Shown here: positions 33,461-41,774 of the stretch, piece by piece
Position numbering within the stretch: position 1 is the first letter of the stretch
Layout: the number at the start of each line of letters is the position of its first letter
DNA from: Brevibacterium gallinarum
GTDB taxonomy: Bacteria; Actinomycetota; Actinomycetes; Actinomycetales; Brevibacteriaceae
Direction of reading: 5' to 3'
Assembly: GCF_014836885.1 (NCBI RefSeq)
Contig: NZ_JACSPY010000002.1
Span: forward strand, 62,001-126,000
Length of the DNA stretch: 64,000 nucleotides
The notes under the pieces: generated by a model
What the model was told of the DNA's origin: nothing
Database searches by the model: none
What the model saw: only the letters and a program-made list of their open reading frames with translations
Translations under genes and position numbers: made by a program

Positions 33461-34882
33461 TCAGCGCGTGGCTGCGCGCCAGGCGGCCACCGCCTCGGCT
33501 GCGATCTCGGCGGCCAGGCCGGTGTAGGTCGCCGGGCTGAGTGCGGCGAGCCGGTCCGCGTCCTCCTGCGGCAGCCCGAGGCTGTGGACGAAGGACTGCA
33601 GCTCAGCCTGGTCGACGCGGTGCCCGCGGGTGAGGTCCTTGAGCTTCTCGTACGGGTTGTCCATCCCCGGCACTCCGGTCAGGTAGGCCGCGCGCATGAC
33701 CGACTGGATCGCCTCGGCGAGCACCTCCCAGTTGCTCTCGAGGTCCGCATTGAGGGCGTCGGTGTCGATCGCGAGCTTCTCCAGGCCCTTGACGAGGTTG
33801 CCCAGCGCGAGCACCGAATGCCCGAGTGCCACGCCGATGTTGCGCTGACTGGTCGAATCGGTCAGGTCGCGCTGCATCCGCGAGGTCACGAGCGTCTCGG
33901 CGAGCGTGTCGAGCAGCGAGCAGGAGATCTCGAGGTTCGCCTCGGCGTTTTCGAACCGGATCGGGTTGACCTTGTGCGGCATCGTCGACGAGCCGGTCGC
34001 GCCTTCGACGGGGATCTGCTTGAAGTAGTGGATCGAGATGTAGGTCCACATGTCGGTGGCGAGGTTGTGGGCGATCCGGTTGAACCGGGCGATGTCGGCG
34101 AACAGCTCCGCCTGCCAGTCATGCGACTCGATCTGCGTGGTGACCGGGTTGAAGGTCAGCCCGAGCTTCTCGACGAACGCACGGGCAAGGGCAGGCCAGT
34201 CCGCCTCGGGGACGGTGACCGTGTGCGCCGAGTAGGTGCCGGTCGCGCCGTTGATCTTGCCGAGGAACTCGGTGTCGCGGATCCGCTCGTACTGGCGGCG
34301 CAGCCGGTGGACGAACACGCCGAGCTCCTTGCCCATCGTCGACGGGGTCGCCGGCTGGCCGTGGGTGTGGGAGAGCATAGGCACTTCGGCCAGCTCCTCG
34401 GCCATCGAGGCGAGCTGGTCGATGAGCGCGGCTGCCCGCGGCAGCCAGATGTCCTCGATTGCGCCCTTGATGCCGACACCGTAGGAGAGGTTGTTGATGT
34501 CCTCGGACGTGCAGCAGAAGTGGACGAGCTCCGAGAGGTCATCGGCGCCGATCGACGACAGTGCTTCCTTGATCGTGTATTCGACGGCCTTGACGTCGTG
34601 GACGGTGACGGCTTCGAAGGTCGTCAGCTGCTCGATGGTCTCCTGGCCGTAGTTCTCGACGATCCCGCGCAGCTGCGCCTTCTCGTCATCGAGCAGCTCG
34701 CGCGTGCCGGGGACGACGCGGTTGTCGGCGAGGTGGATGAACCATTCGACCTCGACATGGATGCGGTTGCGGTTGAGCGCGGCCTCCGACAGGTAGTCCA
34801 GCAGCGGGGCGGCGTCGGCGCGGTAGCGGCCGTCGAGGGGTCCAAGGGCTAGGTCAAGCGAAGAGAGCGATGCGCGAGTCAT
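33461..34882 (-). CDS. purB: Adenylosuccinate lyase
   Basis: 473 residues. The fumarase/aspartase superfamily signature GSSTMPHKVNP is present, along with the SHTHGQPATPSTMGKE loop that holds the catalytic His, and the TSEDINN motif. It acts twice in purine synthesis: cleaving SAICAR and adenylosuccinate to give fumarate. The length is normal for the E. coli-type long form. The ATG at 34882 (MTRASLSSLDLALGPLDGRY) is preceded by AGGGG; a start 4 codons upstream is an alternative. Confidence 0.93.
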   Translation of the reverse strand: MTRASLSSLDLALGPLDGRYRADAAPLLDYLSEAALNRNRIHVEVEWFIHLADNRVVPGTRELLDDEKAQLRGIVENYGQETIEQLTTFEAVTVHDVKAVEYTIKEALSSIGADDLSELVHFCCTSEDINNLSYGVGIKGAIEDIWLPRAAALIDQLASMAEELAEVPMLSHTHGQPATPSTMGKELGVFVHRLRRQYERIRDTEFLGKINGATGTYSAHTVTVPEADWPALARAFVEKLGLTFNPVTTQIESHDWQAELFADIARFNRIAHNLATDMWTYISIHYFKQIPVEGATGSSTMPHKVNPIRFENAEANLEISCSLLDTLAETLVTSRMQRDLTDSTSQRNIGVALGHSVLALGNLVKGLEKLAIDTDALNADLESNWEVLAEAIQSVMRAAYLTGVPGMDNPYEKLKDLTRGHRVDQAELQSFVHSLGLPQEDADRLAALSPATYTGLAAEIAAEAVAAWRAATR

Positions 34883-35055
34883 GGCCCCTATCATCTCATG
34901 CGGCGCGCCCGGGCGGGACTGACGGGTTCAGCCGCACGCGTCCGCTCCGAGCTGCAGGACAACCTCGCACAGTCATCGTTCGCGTGGGATGAGCAGCGGG
35001 GCTGACGCCGGTCCGACGGCACATGTGGACGCGGGGCGATCATCCACACCCCGCG

Positions 35056-35067
35056 CCCGAGGCGGTG
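35056..35067 (+). repeat. Intergenic copy of the dispersed 12-mer
   Basis: CCCGAGGCGGTG in the 217-bp spacer before the WXG-like cassette. Confidence 0.7.
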
Positions 35068-35099
35068 CCCACCGTGACCGCGCCGGTGAGACTTCCGGC

Positions 35100-35516
35100 A
35101 TGGGTGGACACACAGGGTACGTCTGGCCGGTGGCCAAGCCGATCGTCGACAAGGCGGTCGGCAGGACCATCGAGGTCGGCAGGGCCGGCAGGGAGTGGGC
35201 AGAAGACCAGGTCGAAGAGCACATCATCGAACCGCATCTCATGCCAGCACTCGAAGGCCTGCTGGCCGATGTCGAGCAGTCGCAGGCAGCGTGGATGAGG
35301 GTGGCCGAGGAATGCGCCAGAGCCGAGGCGGTGTGCCGGCAATCGGGTTCCGTCGGCTGGGTCTCATCCGCCGCCGAGGTGTTCCGCGCGCGGATCGACG
35401 AGCACGCCCGTGAGGTCGGCTCGCTGGCCGCTGAGGCCCAATCCGTCGTCGAAGCCTACGACCACTACCTGTCTGAGCTGCGCAGCTCACCGGTCGGACA
35501 GGCGCTGGGCCTATGA
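35100..35516 (+). CDS. Helical WXG100-like protein, first gene of the lipase cassette
   Basis: 138 residues, all helical. Near residue 87 it reads VGWVSSAAEVFRARIDEHAREV, which has the W-x-x-S-A-A-x-x-F helix-turn layout of WXG100/ESAT-6-like partners of type VII secretion. The ATG at 35100 is used because no coding bias is seen further upstream, although a GTG at 34989 is in frame. Its stop overlaps the next start (ATGA), so it is made with the following gene. Role as a targeting or chaperone partner is inferred. Confidence 0.7.
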   Translation: MGGHTGYVWPVAKPIVDKAVGRTIEVGRAGREWAEDQVEEHIIEPHLMPALEGLLADVEQSQAAWMRVAEECARAEAVCRQSGSVGWVSSAAEVFRARIDEHAREVGSLAAEAQSVVEAYDHYLSELRSSPVGQALGL

Positions 35517-36184
35517 GCACGCATGCGCCCGACCACCGCGCTTGGCTGCCGATCGCCGCAGCAGCTCTCACCCACCTGGACGCCGCTGACCTGGCACACT
35601 GGCCACCGGCCTTCGTCCCCGAGCGGCGAACGCGCACGACACCGCTCGATGATGCCGCGGCAGCCGCTGCCGGCGCGCAGCTGCCGAGCGCAGATGAGAT
35701 GGAGGACTGGGTCCGGCAGGCCAGCGCCGTGCTGGCCGCCGGACGCCTGCGATGGAGCGTGAGCATCACCCTCGACGAACGCGAGCTCTTCATCGTCGCA
35801 GCCCTCCTCGGCCACACCTGCGTGCTGCTGTGCCGTCATCACACCCCTGATCAACCCACACCAGCCGGGTTCATCGGCACCACCTGCGCCCCAGCGGAGA
35901 TCGGCGATGTCATCACAGCTCTCATTCCAGACGACGGGCAGCGCACCGTCACCTGCCTCTTAAGCGACCGCATCGACCCGGTCCGGGCCCGCCGGTGGGT
36001 CATCCACGACTGCCCTGACTGTCCGCACGGAGTGAGCGCGCTGCTCGGTGCCGACGTATGGGAGCAGATGCACGCAGAACTGGACGGCACCGGATTCCAG
36101 CAGTGGATCCGCATCCGCATGGCAGGCGACCTCATCGCCGCCACCGCAGCACTGGCGATCGAAGAGGAGGAGATCCGGCGATGA
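35513..36184 (+). CDS. EspG-like chaperone candidate, second gene of the lipase cassette
   Basis: 223 residues without membrane segments or signal. The central region (RWSVSITLDERELFIVAALLGHTCVLLCRHH, then FIGTTCAPAEIGDVITALIPD) has the strand and helix order of ESX secretion-associated EspG proteins, which bind substrates before export. The similarity is by pattern only. It overlaps both neighbours by ATGA. A single TTA codon occurs at 35962. Confidence 0.55.
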   Translation: MSTHAPDHRAWLPIAAAALTHLDAADLAHWPPAFVPERRTRTTPLDDAAAAAAGAQLPSADEMEDWVRQASAVLAAGRLRWSVSITLDERELFIVAALLGHTCVLLCRHHTPDQPTPAGFIGTTCAPAEIGDVITALIPDDGQRTVTCLLSDRIDPVRARRWVIHDCPDCPHGVSALLGADVWEQMHAELDGTGFQQWIRIRMAGDLIAATAALAIEEEEIRR

Positions 36185-37704
36185 GCGGCATCCAGGTCAG
36201 CGGCGGTGCCGGCGGCATCCACGCCCACCTCAACGACTTCGACCACACCGCTGATGTCCTCATCTCCACGGCAGGCGACCTCGGCACTGTGCTGCGCGGG
36301 GCAGCGGCATCGGACGCCACGATCTCCCGGCTCGTCATCAGCCCGCTGGCCATGCCCGCGGCCCTCCAGCTGCAGGGCCGCATCAACGACTTCCTGCTGC
36401 GCAGCGGATCGACTGCCGGCTCGCTGCTGCTGACAGCCGGAGTGCTAAGCAACAGCGCTGCCGCCTACCGGGCCAGCGAACAGGCAGCAGAGGAGATCTT
36501 CTCCCGCGCGGCCACCGCTGCCGGCGTCGCACTCGGCCACATGGCCCGCACCGCCGTTGTCGCCGGGGCCGGGATCGGGCTTGTCGTCGGTGCTGCCGTG
36601 CTGGCCAACCCCATCACACTCATCGTCGCCGGTGGTACCGCGCTGCACCTCATCACGACGGGAAAGCACACGGTCCTCGCCGATTCCGCCAGCCGGGAGC
36701 TGGAGAAGATCGGCACCGCGCTCGCCCACCACCCCGAGTTCGCCCAGCCGCTCATCGAACACGTCCTGCCCGGCTTCATCGGCGGGTTCCTCGGCCTGCC
36801 CGGCCCGCTCGGCACCGTCACCGGCCCGCAGTCGACAGAGGACCTCGCCGGGATCATCCTCATCGCCGGCCGACAGTTCGGGCTGTTCGACTCCACTGAC
36901 GTCACCGTCACCGGCGGCAAGCACCGGCAACCAAACCCGCAGCGGGCCACCGCACCGAAGGACGCCACCGAACTGCTCGAACGCACCCTGGACTCCCACC
37001 GCGGCAAGGACAACGGAGATGTGCAGATCGAGAAGATCGTCGACGCAGACGGCAACACCCGCTGGATCATCTACGTCCCAGCCACCACCGACTGGAGCGC
37101 GGACCCCAGCCGCAACGGCACCGATATGACGACGAACGTCGAAACCGCAGCCGGATACGACAGCGTCATGCGCGAAACCGTCAGGCAGGCGATCGAGGAC
37201 GCCGGCATCCCTCCCGGTGACGAGGTGATGATCACCGGGTTCTCCCAAGGCGGCATGACCGCCGCGAGCCTCGCGGCCGACCCGGAGTTCCGCAAGCGCG
37301 TCAACGTCACCGCCGTCATGACCACCGGTAGCCCGGTCGGCGACTTCGACATCCCCGACGGCATCGAAGTGCTCTCGCTCGAACACGCCCAGGACATCGT
37401 GCCGACCCTCGATGGCACCGACAATCCGGCAGGACAGGACCGGACGACCGCCCGGGTCGAACTCGACTACGAGGCGCTGCGGGAGCACCCGATGTTCGAC
37501 GGCAAGACCGATGCTGAGATCGACGCCGCACTCGCCAGCCCTGGCTTCGCCCACAACGGGACCCTGTACGCCGAGAGCATGGCCAAACTGCTCGCCTCTG
37601 GAGACCCGAGTGTCGACGCGTGGGCCACCGGCAGCGCTGCCGGATTCTTCGCCGGCACGACGACCGCCCGATACTCCTACAAGGGCACGCGAAAGCAGCA
37701 GTGA
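36181..37704 (+). CDS. Helical-domain alpha/beta-hydrolase, probable secreted lipase-type effector
   Basis: 507 residues. Residues 1 to about 120 form helices without a classical signal peptide. Two hydrophobic helices (about 122-163, Ala/Gly/Val-rich) follow, and the C-terminal half (about 270-507) is an alpha/beta hydrolase with nucleophile GFSQGG (S355), acid EHAQDIVP (D405) and a likely His at H458. The layout matches lipase effectors of type VII secretion (such as TslA of Staphylococcus) in general logic, though not in domain order. The first two cassette genes would then be partner proteins. Substrate and export are inference; a plain membrane-bound esterase is the alternative. Confidence 0.65.
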   Translation: MSGIQVSGGAGGIHAHLNDFDHTADVLISTAGDLGTVLRGAAASDATISRLVISPLAMPAALQLQGRINDFLLRSGSTAGSLLLTAGVLSNSAAAYRASEQAAEEIFSRAATAAGVALGHMARTAVVAGAGIGLVVGAAVLANPITLIVAGGTALHLITTGKHTVLADSASRELEKIGTALAHHPEFAQPLIEHVLPGFIGGFLGLPGPLGTVTGPQSTEDLAGIILIAGRQFGLFDSTDVTVTGGKHRQPNPQRATAPKDATELLERTLDSHRGKDNGDVQIEKIVDADGNTRWIIYVPATTDWSADPSRNGTDMTTNVETAAGYDSVMRETVRQAIEDAGIPPGDEVMITGFSQGGMTAASLAADPEFRKRVNVTAVMTTGSPVGDFDIPDGIEVLSLEHAQDIVPTLDGTDNPAGQDRTTARVELDYEALREHPMFDGKTDAEIDAALASPGFAHNGTLYAESMAKLLASGDPSVDAWATGSAAGFFAGTTTARYSYKGTRKQQ

Positions 37705-38052
37705 CGCACATAACAGAGGGGCTTCTCAGAAGGTTCCCAGCCGACATTTGGTCGGGTGTCCAAGCAATTGTTCGACAACGCCAAAACCCTGCCCCCACCT
37801 CGGCGGCGGCCTACCAGCGATGCGGTGGTGACCCTACGCTGGAAGCAGGTCGGTGCACGGCCGCACCACCGCTTCGGAGCACCCATTCGAGGCAGCCCGT
37901 CAGCTTGGCACACACTGTGCAAATCCGTTAGTGTGTGACCACATTGTGAAATGTCTCACTGCCGGGGCTGGGTGCACAACCGCGCCGACCCCACTGGTTC
38001 GGACCGCTTCACCGACGAACTCGGTCAGCGGCCACGACGTTAGGAGAACGCC
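37705..38052. other. 348-bp regulatory spacer before the 2-oxoacid dehydrogenase operon
   Basis: No coding sequence seen. It holds a promoter candidate TTGGCA (37910-37915) with a TAGTGT box about 18 nt later, a CACACT/AGTGTG inverted repeat around it, and the CRP/GlxR-like site listed separately. The leader of the operon is over 100 nt. Confidence 0.6.
37945..37960. promoter_or_regulatory. CRP/GlxR-like site
   Basis: TGTGA, 6 nt, TCACT, one base off the TGTGA-N6-TCACA consensus of CRP-family regulators. It lies downstream of the promoter candidate, a position that suits repression. Confidence 0.5.
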
Positions 38053-39207
38053 ATGACATCGAATATTGCGCAGGGCGCCAGCCCTGATATTGGGTCAGGC
38101 CCGCGAATGATTCAGATGCTGACTCCCGAAGGCGAGCGAGTCAGCTCGGGAGAATACGACGCTTTCGCTGCAGAACTCACCGACGAGGATCTGCGTGGTT
38201 TCTACAAGGACATGGTGCTCGTGCGCCGCGTCGACGCTGAGGGCAACGCCCTGCAGCGCCAGGGCCAGCTCGGCCTGTGGGCCCCGCTGCTCGGCCAGGA
38301 GGCCGCCCAGATCGGCATGGGCCGCGCCAGTCGCCCCCAGGACTTCGTCTTCCCGACCTACCGCGAACACGGCCTCGCCTGGTGCCGTGGCGTTCCGCCG
38401 GAGACCCTGCTGGGCATGTTCCGCGGCCAGAACCACTCCGGCTGGGACCCGCAGGCACTGCGCTTCCACACCTACACGATCGTCATCGGCTCCCAGACCC
38501 TGCACGCCACCGGCTACGCCATGGGCATCCAGATGGACGGCGACGTCGGGACCGGCGACCTGGAGCGCGATGCCGTGTCGATCGCCTGCTTCGGCGACGG
38601 TGCGACCAGCCAGGGCGACGTGTCCGAGGCGCTGACCTTCGCCGGCGCCTTCAACGCACCGGTGCTCTTCTTCTGCCAGAACAACCAGTGGGCCATCTCC
38701 GAGCCGACCAGCGTGCAGACCCCGGCCCCGCTCTACACCCGCGGTCAGGGCTTCGGTGTGCCCGGCGTGCGCGTCGACGGCAACGACCCGATCGCCATGT
38801 ACGCCGTCTCCCGCGCCTCGCTCGACTCGGTGCGCGCCGGCCACGGCCCGATGCTCATCGAGGCCTACACCTACCGGATGGGCGCTCACACCACGGCTGA
38901 CGACCCGACGAAGTACCGCGACGACGCGGTCACCGAGGAGTGGAAGGCCAAGGATCCGATCAAGCGCCTGCGCATCTACCTGGAGAACGAGACCGACACC
39001 GGCGAGGACTTCTTCACCTCGGTCGACGAAGAAGCCGACGCCCTGGCCGCCCGCATCCGCGAGGCCTGCGTGTCGATGGTCGAGCCGGACGTCTCGGAGA
39101 TCTTCGACAACGTCTTCGAAGACCCGCACCCGCTGATCGAAGAGGAGAAGGCCGCCTACCTCGACTACCTCGACTCGTTCGCCGACACAGCTGAAGGAGC
39201 GCGGTAA
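38053..39207 (+). CDS. 2-oxoacid dehydrogenase E1 component, alpha subunit
   Basis: 384 residues. Thiamine diphosphate binding motif GDGATSQGD to NNQWAIS, plus the phosphorylation-loop-like region HTTADDPTKYRD. The alpha subunit of branched-chain keto-acid or acetyl-generating pyruvate dehydrogenase complexes has this layout, decarboxylating the keto acid onto ThDP. A TTAGGAGAACG-type site precedes the ATG at 38053. The next genes encode the beta subunit (directly after) and E2. The substrate is most likely branched-chain 2-oxoacids, as in many actinobacteria with a separate AceE; this is not certain. Confidence 0.88.
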   Translation: MTSNIAQGASPDIGSGPRMIQMLTPEGERVSSGEYDAFAAELTDEDLRGFYKDMVLVRRVDAEGNALQRQGQLGLWAPLLGQEAAQIGMGRASRPQDFVFPTYREHGLAWCRGVPPETLLGMFRGQNHSGWDPQALRFHTYTIVIGSQTLHATGYAMGIQMDGDVGTGDLERDAVSIACFGDGATSQGDVSEALTFAGAFNAPVLFFCQNNQWAISEPTSVQTPAPLYTRGQGFGVPGVRVDGNDPIAMYAVSRASLDSVRAGHGPMLIEAYTYRMGAHTTADDPTKYRDDAVTEEWKAKDPIKRLRIYLENETDTGEDFFTSVDEEADALAARIREACVSMVEPDVSEIFDNVFEDPHPLIEEEKAAYLDYLDSFADTAEGAR

Positions 39208-40182
39208 ATGACGACTCTGGCGCTGTCCAAAGCGATCACCGCAGGCCTGCGCAAGGCGATGGAGGACGACCCGAAGGTCGTCCTCATCGGTGAGGACATC
39301 GGAAAGCTCGGCGGCGTCTTCCGCGTCACCGAGGGACTGCAGAAGGACTTCGGCGAGCATCGGGTCATCGACTCGCCGCTGGCCGAGTCCGGCATCGTCG
39401 GCACCTCGATCGGCATGGCCGTGCGCGGCTACCGCCCGGTCGTCGAGATCCAGTTCGATGCCTTCATCTTCCCGGCCTACGATCAGATCGTCACCCAGCT
39501 GGCGAAGCTGCACAACCGGACCCTGGGCCAGGAGAACGTCCCGGTCGTCATCCGCGTGCCCTACGGCGGCGGCATCGGCTCCCCGGAGCACCACTCCGAA
39601 AGCCCCGAGGCCGTCTTCGCCCACCATGCCGGACTGCGGATCATCTCGCCGTCGACCCCGCACGATGCCTACTGGATGATCCAGGAGGCCATCAAGAGCC
39701 CGGACCCGGTCATGTACTTCGAACCCAAGCGCCGCTACTGGATGCGCGGGGACGTCGACATGGACAACCGCGGTCTCGACGTGCACTCCGCCCAGGTGGT
39801 CACCGAGGGCACCGACGTCACGCTCGTCTCCTACGGCCCGCTCATGCCGCCTGCCGCCGATGCGGTGGCCGCCGCAGCCGAGGAGGGCACGAGCATCGAG
39901 CTCATCGACCTGCGCTCGCTCAACCCGATCGACTTCGACACCATCGAAGCCTCGGTGAAGAAGACCGGCCGGCTCGTCATCGCGCACGAGGCCCCGGTGT
40001 TCCTGGGCCTGGGCTCGGAGATCGCAGCCCGGATCACCGAACGCTGCTTCTTCCACCTCGAAGCGCCGGTGCTGCGGGTCGGCGGATTCCACACCCCGTA
40101 CCCGGGTTCGAAGCTCGAGCACCACTACCTGCCTGACCTCGATCGCATCCTCGACGGTGTCGATCGCGCCCTCGCCTACTAA
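39208..40182 (+). CDS. 2-oxoacid dehydrogenase E1 component, beta subunit
   Basis: 324 residues. Conserved motifs include GEDIGKLGGVFRVT at the start and the interface stretch IQFDAFIFPAYDQIV, followed by the transketolase C-terminal domain. With the alpha subunit it forms the alpha2-beta2 E1. Its ATG directly follows the alpha stop codon (TAA ATG). Confidence 0.9.
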   Translation: MTTLALSKAITAGLRKAMEDDPKVVLIGEDIGKLGGVFRVTEGLQKDFGEHRVIDSPLAESGIVGTSIGMAVRGYRPVVEIQFDAFIFPAYDQIVTQLAKLHNRTLGQENVPVVIRVPYGGGIGSPEHHSESPEAVFAHHAGLRIISPSTPHDAYWMIQEAIKSPDPVMYFEPKRRYWMRGDVDMDNRGLDVHSAQVVTEGTDVTLVSYGPLMPPAADAVAAAAEEGTSIELIDLRSLNPIDFDTIEASVKKTGRLVIAHEAPVFLGLGSEIAARITERCFFHLEAPVLRVGGFHTPYPGSKLEHHYLPDLDRILDGVDRALAY

Positions 40183-40190
40183 GGACCTGC

Positions 40191-41597
40191 ATGTCGAACC
40201 TCTTCAACCTCCCCGACGTCGGCGAAGGTCTGACCGAAGCCGATATCGTCTCGTGGAAGGTGGCAGTCGGCGACGCTGTCACCGTCAACCAGATCCTCGT
40301 GGAGATCGAGACCGCCAAGTCGCTTGTCGAACTGCCCAGCCCGCAGGCCGGGACCATCTCCGCGATCCTCGTCGAGGAAGGCCAGACCGTCGAGGTCGGC
40401 ACCCCGATCATCGAGTTCGACGGTGACGGCTCCGGCGACGGCGGCTCCGATGCCGGTGCAGCCGGCGAGCGGGCCGAGAGCGGCCAGGCTGAGAAGTCCT
40501 CCGGTGACGGCGCCGATGGCAGCGCCGGACCGAACCTGGTGGGCTACGGTGTGCGCGCCGACTCGTCGAAGCGCCGCCCGCGCAAGGCTCAGGCGGCCAA
40601 GCCCGCCCAGACCGAGGCGCCCGCCCGCGAGGTGCCCGAGGTGCAGGAAGAGCCGGGACAGCCGGCCGACGCCGCACCGCAGGAGCAGCCCGGCGGCACC
40701 GGCGTTGAGCGCCCGAAGGTGCTCGCCAAGCCGCCGGTGCGCAAGCTGGCCAAGACCAAGGGCATCGACCTGCTCGACGTCACCCCGACCGGTGCGCGCG
40801 GAGAAGTCACCCGCGAGGACCTGCTGGGCCACATCGAATCCGGCGGCTCGGCTGCCCAGCCGGCCGCCTCCTCGGCGCCGGCTGCCGGCCAGCAGGCGGC
40901 GACCGGAACCGAGGAGCGGATCCCGTTCAAGGGCGTCACGAAGTTCATGGCCCAGGCGATGGTCAACTCGGCCTTCTCCGCACCGCACGTCACCGAGTTC
41001 CTCGACGTCGACGTCACCGCGATGATGGAGCTGGTGGGGCGCCTGAAGACGAAGAAGCAGCTCGGCGAAGACGTGCGCGTCTCCCCGCTGCTCATCGTCG
41101 CCAAGGCCGTGTGCTGGGCTGCGCTGCGCAACCCGCGGATCAACTCGTGCTTCGACGGCGATGACATCGTCGTCAAACACTATGTCAACCTCGGCATCGC
41201 CGCGGCCACCCCGCGCGGACTCATCGTGCCCAACATCAAGGGCGCACACGCGATGGGACTGCGCGACCTGGCCCTCGAACTCGGCGAGCTGACCGCAACT
41301 GCGCGGGCCGGCAAGACGGCACCGGCCGATCAGGCCGGCGGCACGATCACCATCACCAACGTCGGCGTGTTCGGCGTCGACGCCGGCACCCCGATCATCA
41401 ACCCGGGAGAGGCGGCGATCCTGGCCTTCGGCCAGGTCCGCAAGCGCCCCTGGGTCGTCGATGATGAGATCGTCGCCCGCGACATCACGACGCTGGCGGT
41501 CTCAGCCGATCACCGGCTCGTCGACGGCGAGGTCATCTCGAAGTTCCTCGCCGACGTCGGCCGTGCACTCGAGGACCCGGCGCTCATGCTCATGTGA
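40191..41597 (+). CDS. 2-oxoacid dehydrogenase E2 (dihydrolipoamide acyltransferase)
   Basis: 468 residues. One lipoyl domain (K43 in ETAKS), an Ala/Pro/Gln-rich linker of about 80 residues, a peripheral-subunit binding domain (PPVRKLAKTKGIDL, about 180-215), a second linker and the acyltransferase core with H441 in DHRLVDG. It passes the acyl group from E1 to CoA. It starts 8 nt after E1 beta. No E3 gene follows, so the complex must use a dihydrolipoamide dehydrogenase encoded elsewhere. Confidence 0.9.
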   Translation: MSNLFNLPDVGEGLTEADIVSWKVAVGDAVTVNQILVEIETAKSLVELPSPQAGTISAILVEEGQTVEVGTPIIEFDGDGSGDGGSDAGAAGERAESGQAEKSSGDGADGSAGPNLVGYGVRADSSKRRPRKAQAAKPAQTEAPAREVPEVQEEPGQPADAAPQEQPGGTGVERPKVLAKPPVRKLAKTKGIDLLDVTPTGARGEVTREDLLGHIESGGSAAQPAASSAPAAGQQAATGTEERIPFKGVTKFMAQAMVNSAFSAPHVTEFLDVDVTAMMELVGRLKTKKQLGEDVRVSPLLIVAKAVCWAALRNPRINSCFDGDDIVVKHYVNLGIAAATPRGLIVPNIKGAHAMGLRDLALELGELTATARAGKTAPADQAGGTITITNVGVFGVDAGTPIINPGEAAILAFGQVRKRPWVVDDEIVARDITTLAVSADHRLVDGEVISKFLADVGRALEDPALMLM

Positions 41598-41618
41598 GTG
41601 CGGTGACTCTGCACTGAC

Positions 41619-41656
41619 ACAGCGGGCTCGCTCCCCTTTCGGGGCGGGCCCGCTGT
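41619..41656. terminator. Bidirectional hairpin after the E2 gene
   Basis: ACAGCGGGC pairs with GCCCGCTGT and encloses an inner CCCC/GGGG stem with a TTTC loop. It lies between E2 and the convergent membrane protein. Confidence 0.6.
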
Positions 41657-41697
41657 CGTGTGCAGGTGCCTGCCGGTCGTAGCCGGGGCAGAGGGGT

Positions 41698-41764
41698 CCA
41701 GGGTGCCGGGGCAGGAAGATCCAGGGTGCCGGGGACTGAGAAGCTCAGGGCTGCCGGGGGGGGG
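41698..41764. repeat. Degenerate direct repeats and a G8 tract
   Basis: Two copies of TCCAGGGTGCCGGGG and a third variant, ending in eight G residues at 41757-41764, just after the stop of the minus-strand gene. Non-coding. Confidence 0.6.
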
Positions 41765-41774
41765 ACAGGGAGGC

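Noticed and set aside
41757..41764. G8 tract as a phase-variation switch
   Set aside because: It lies after the stop codon of the only nearby gene, so length changes would not alter a product.
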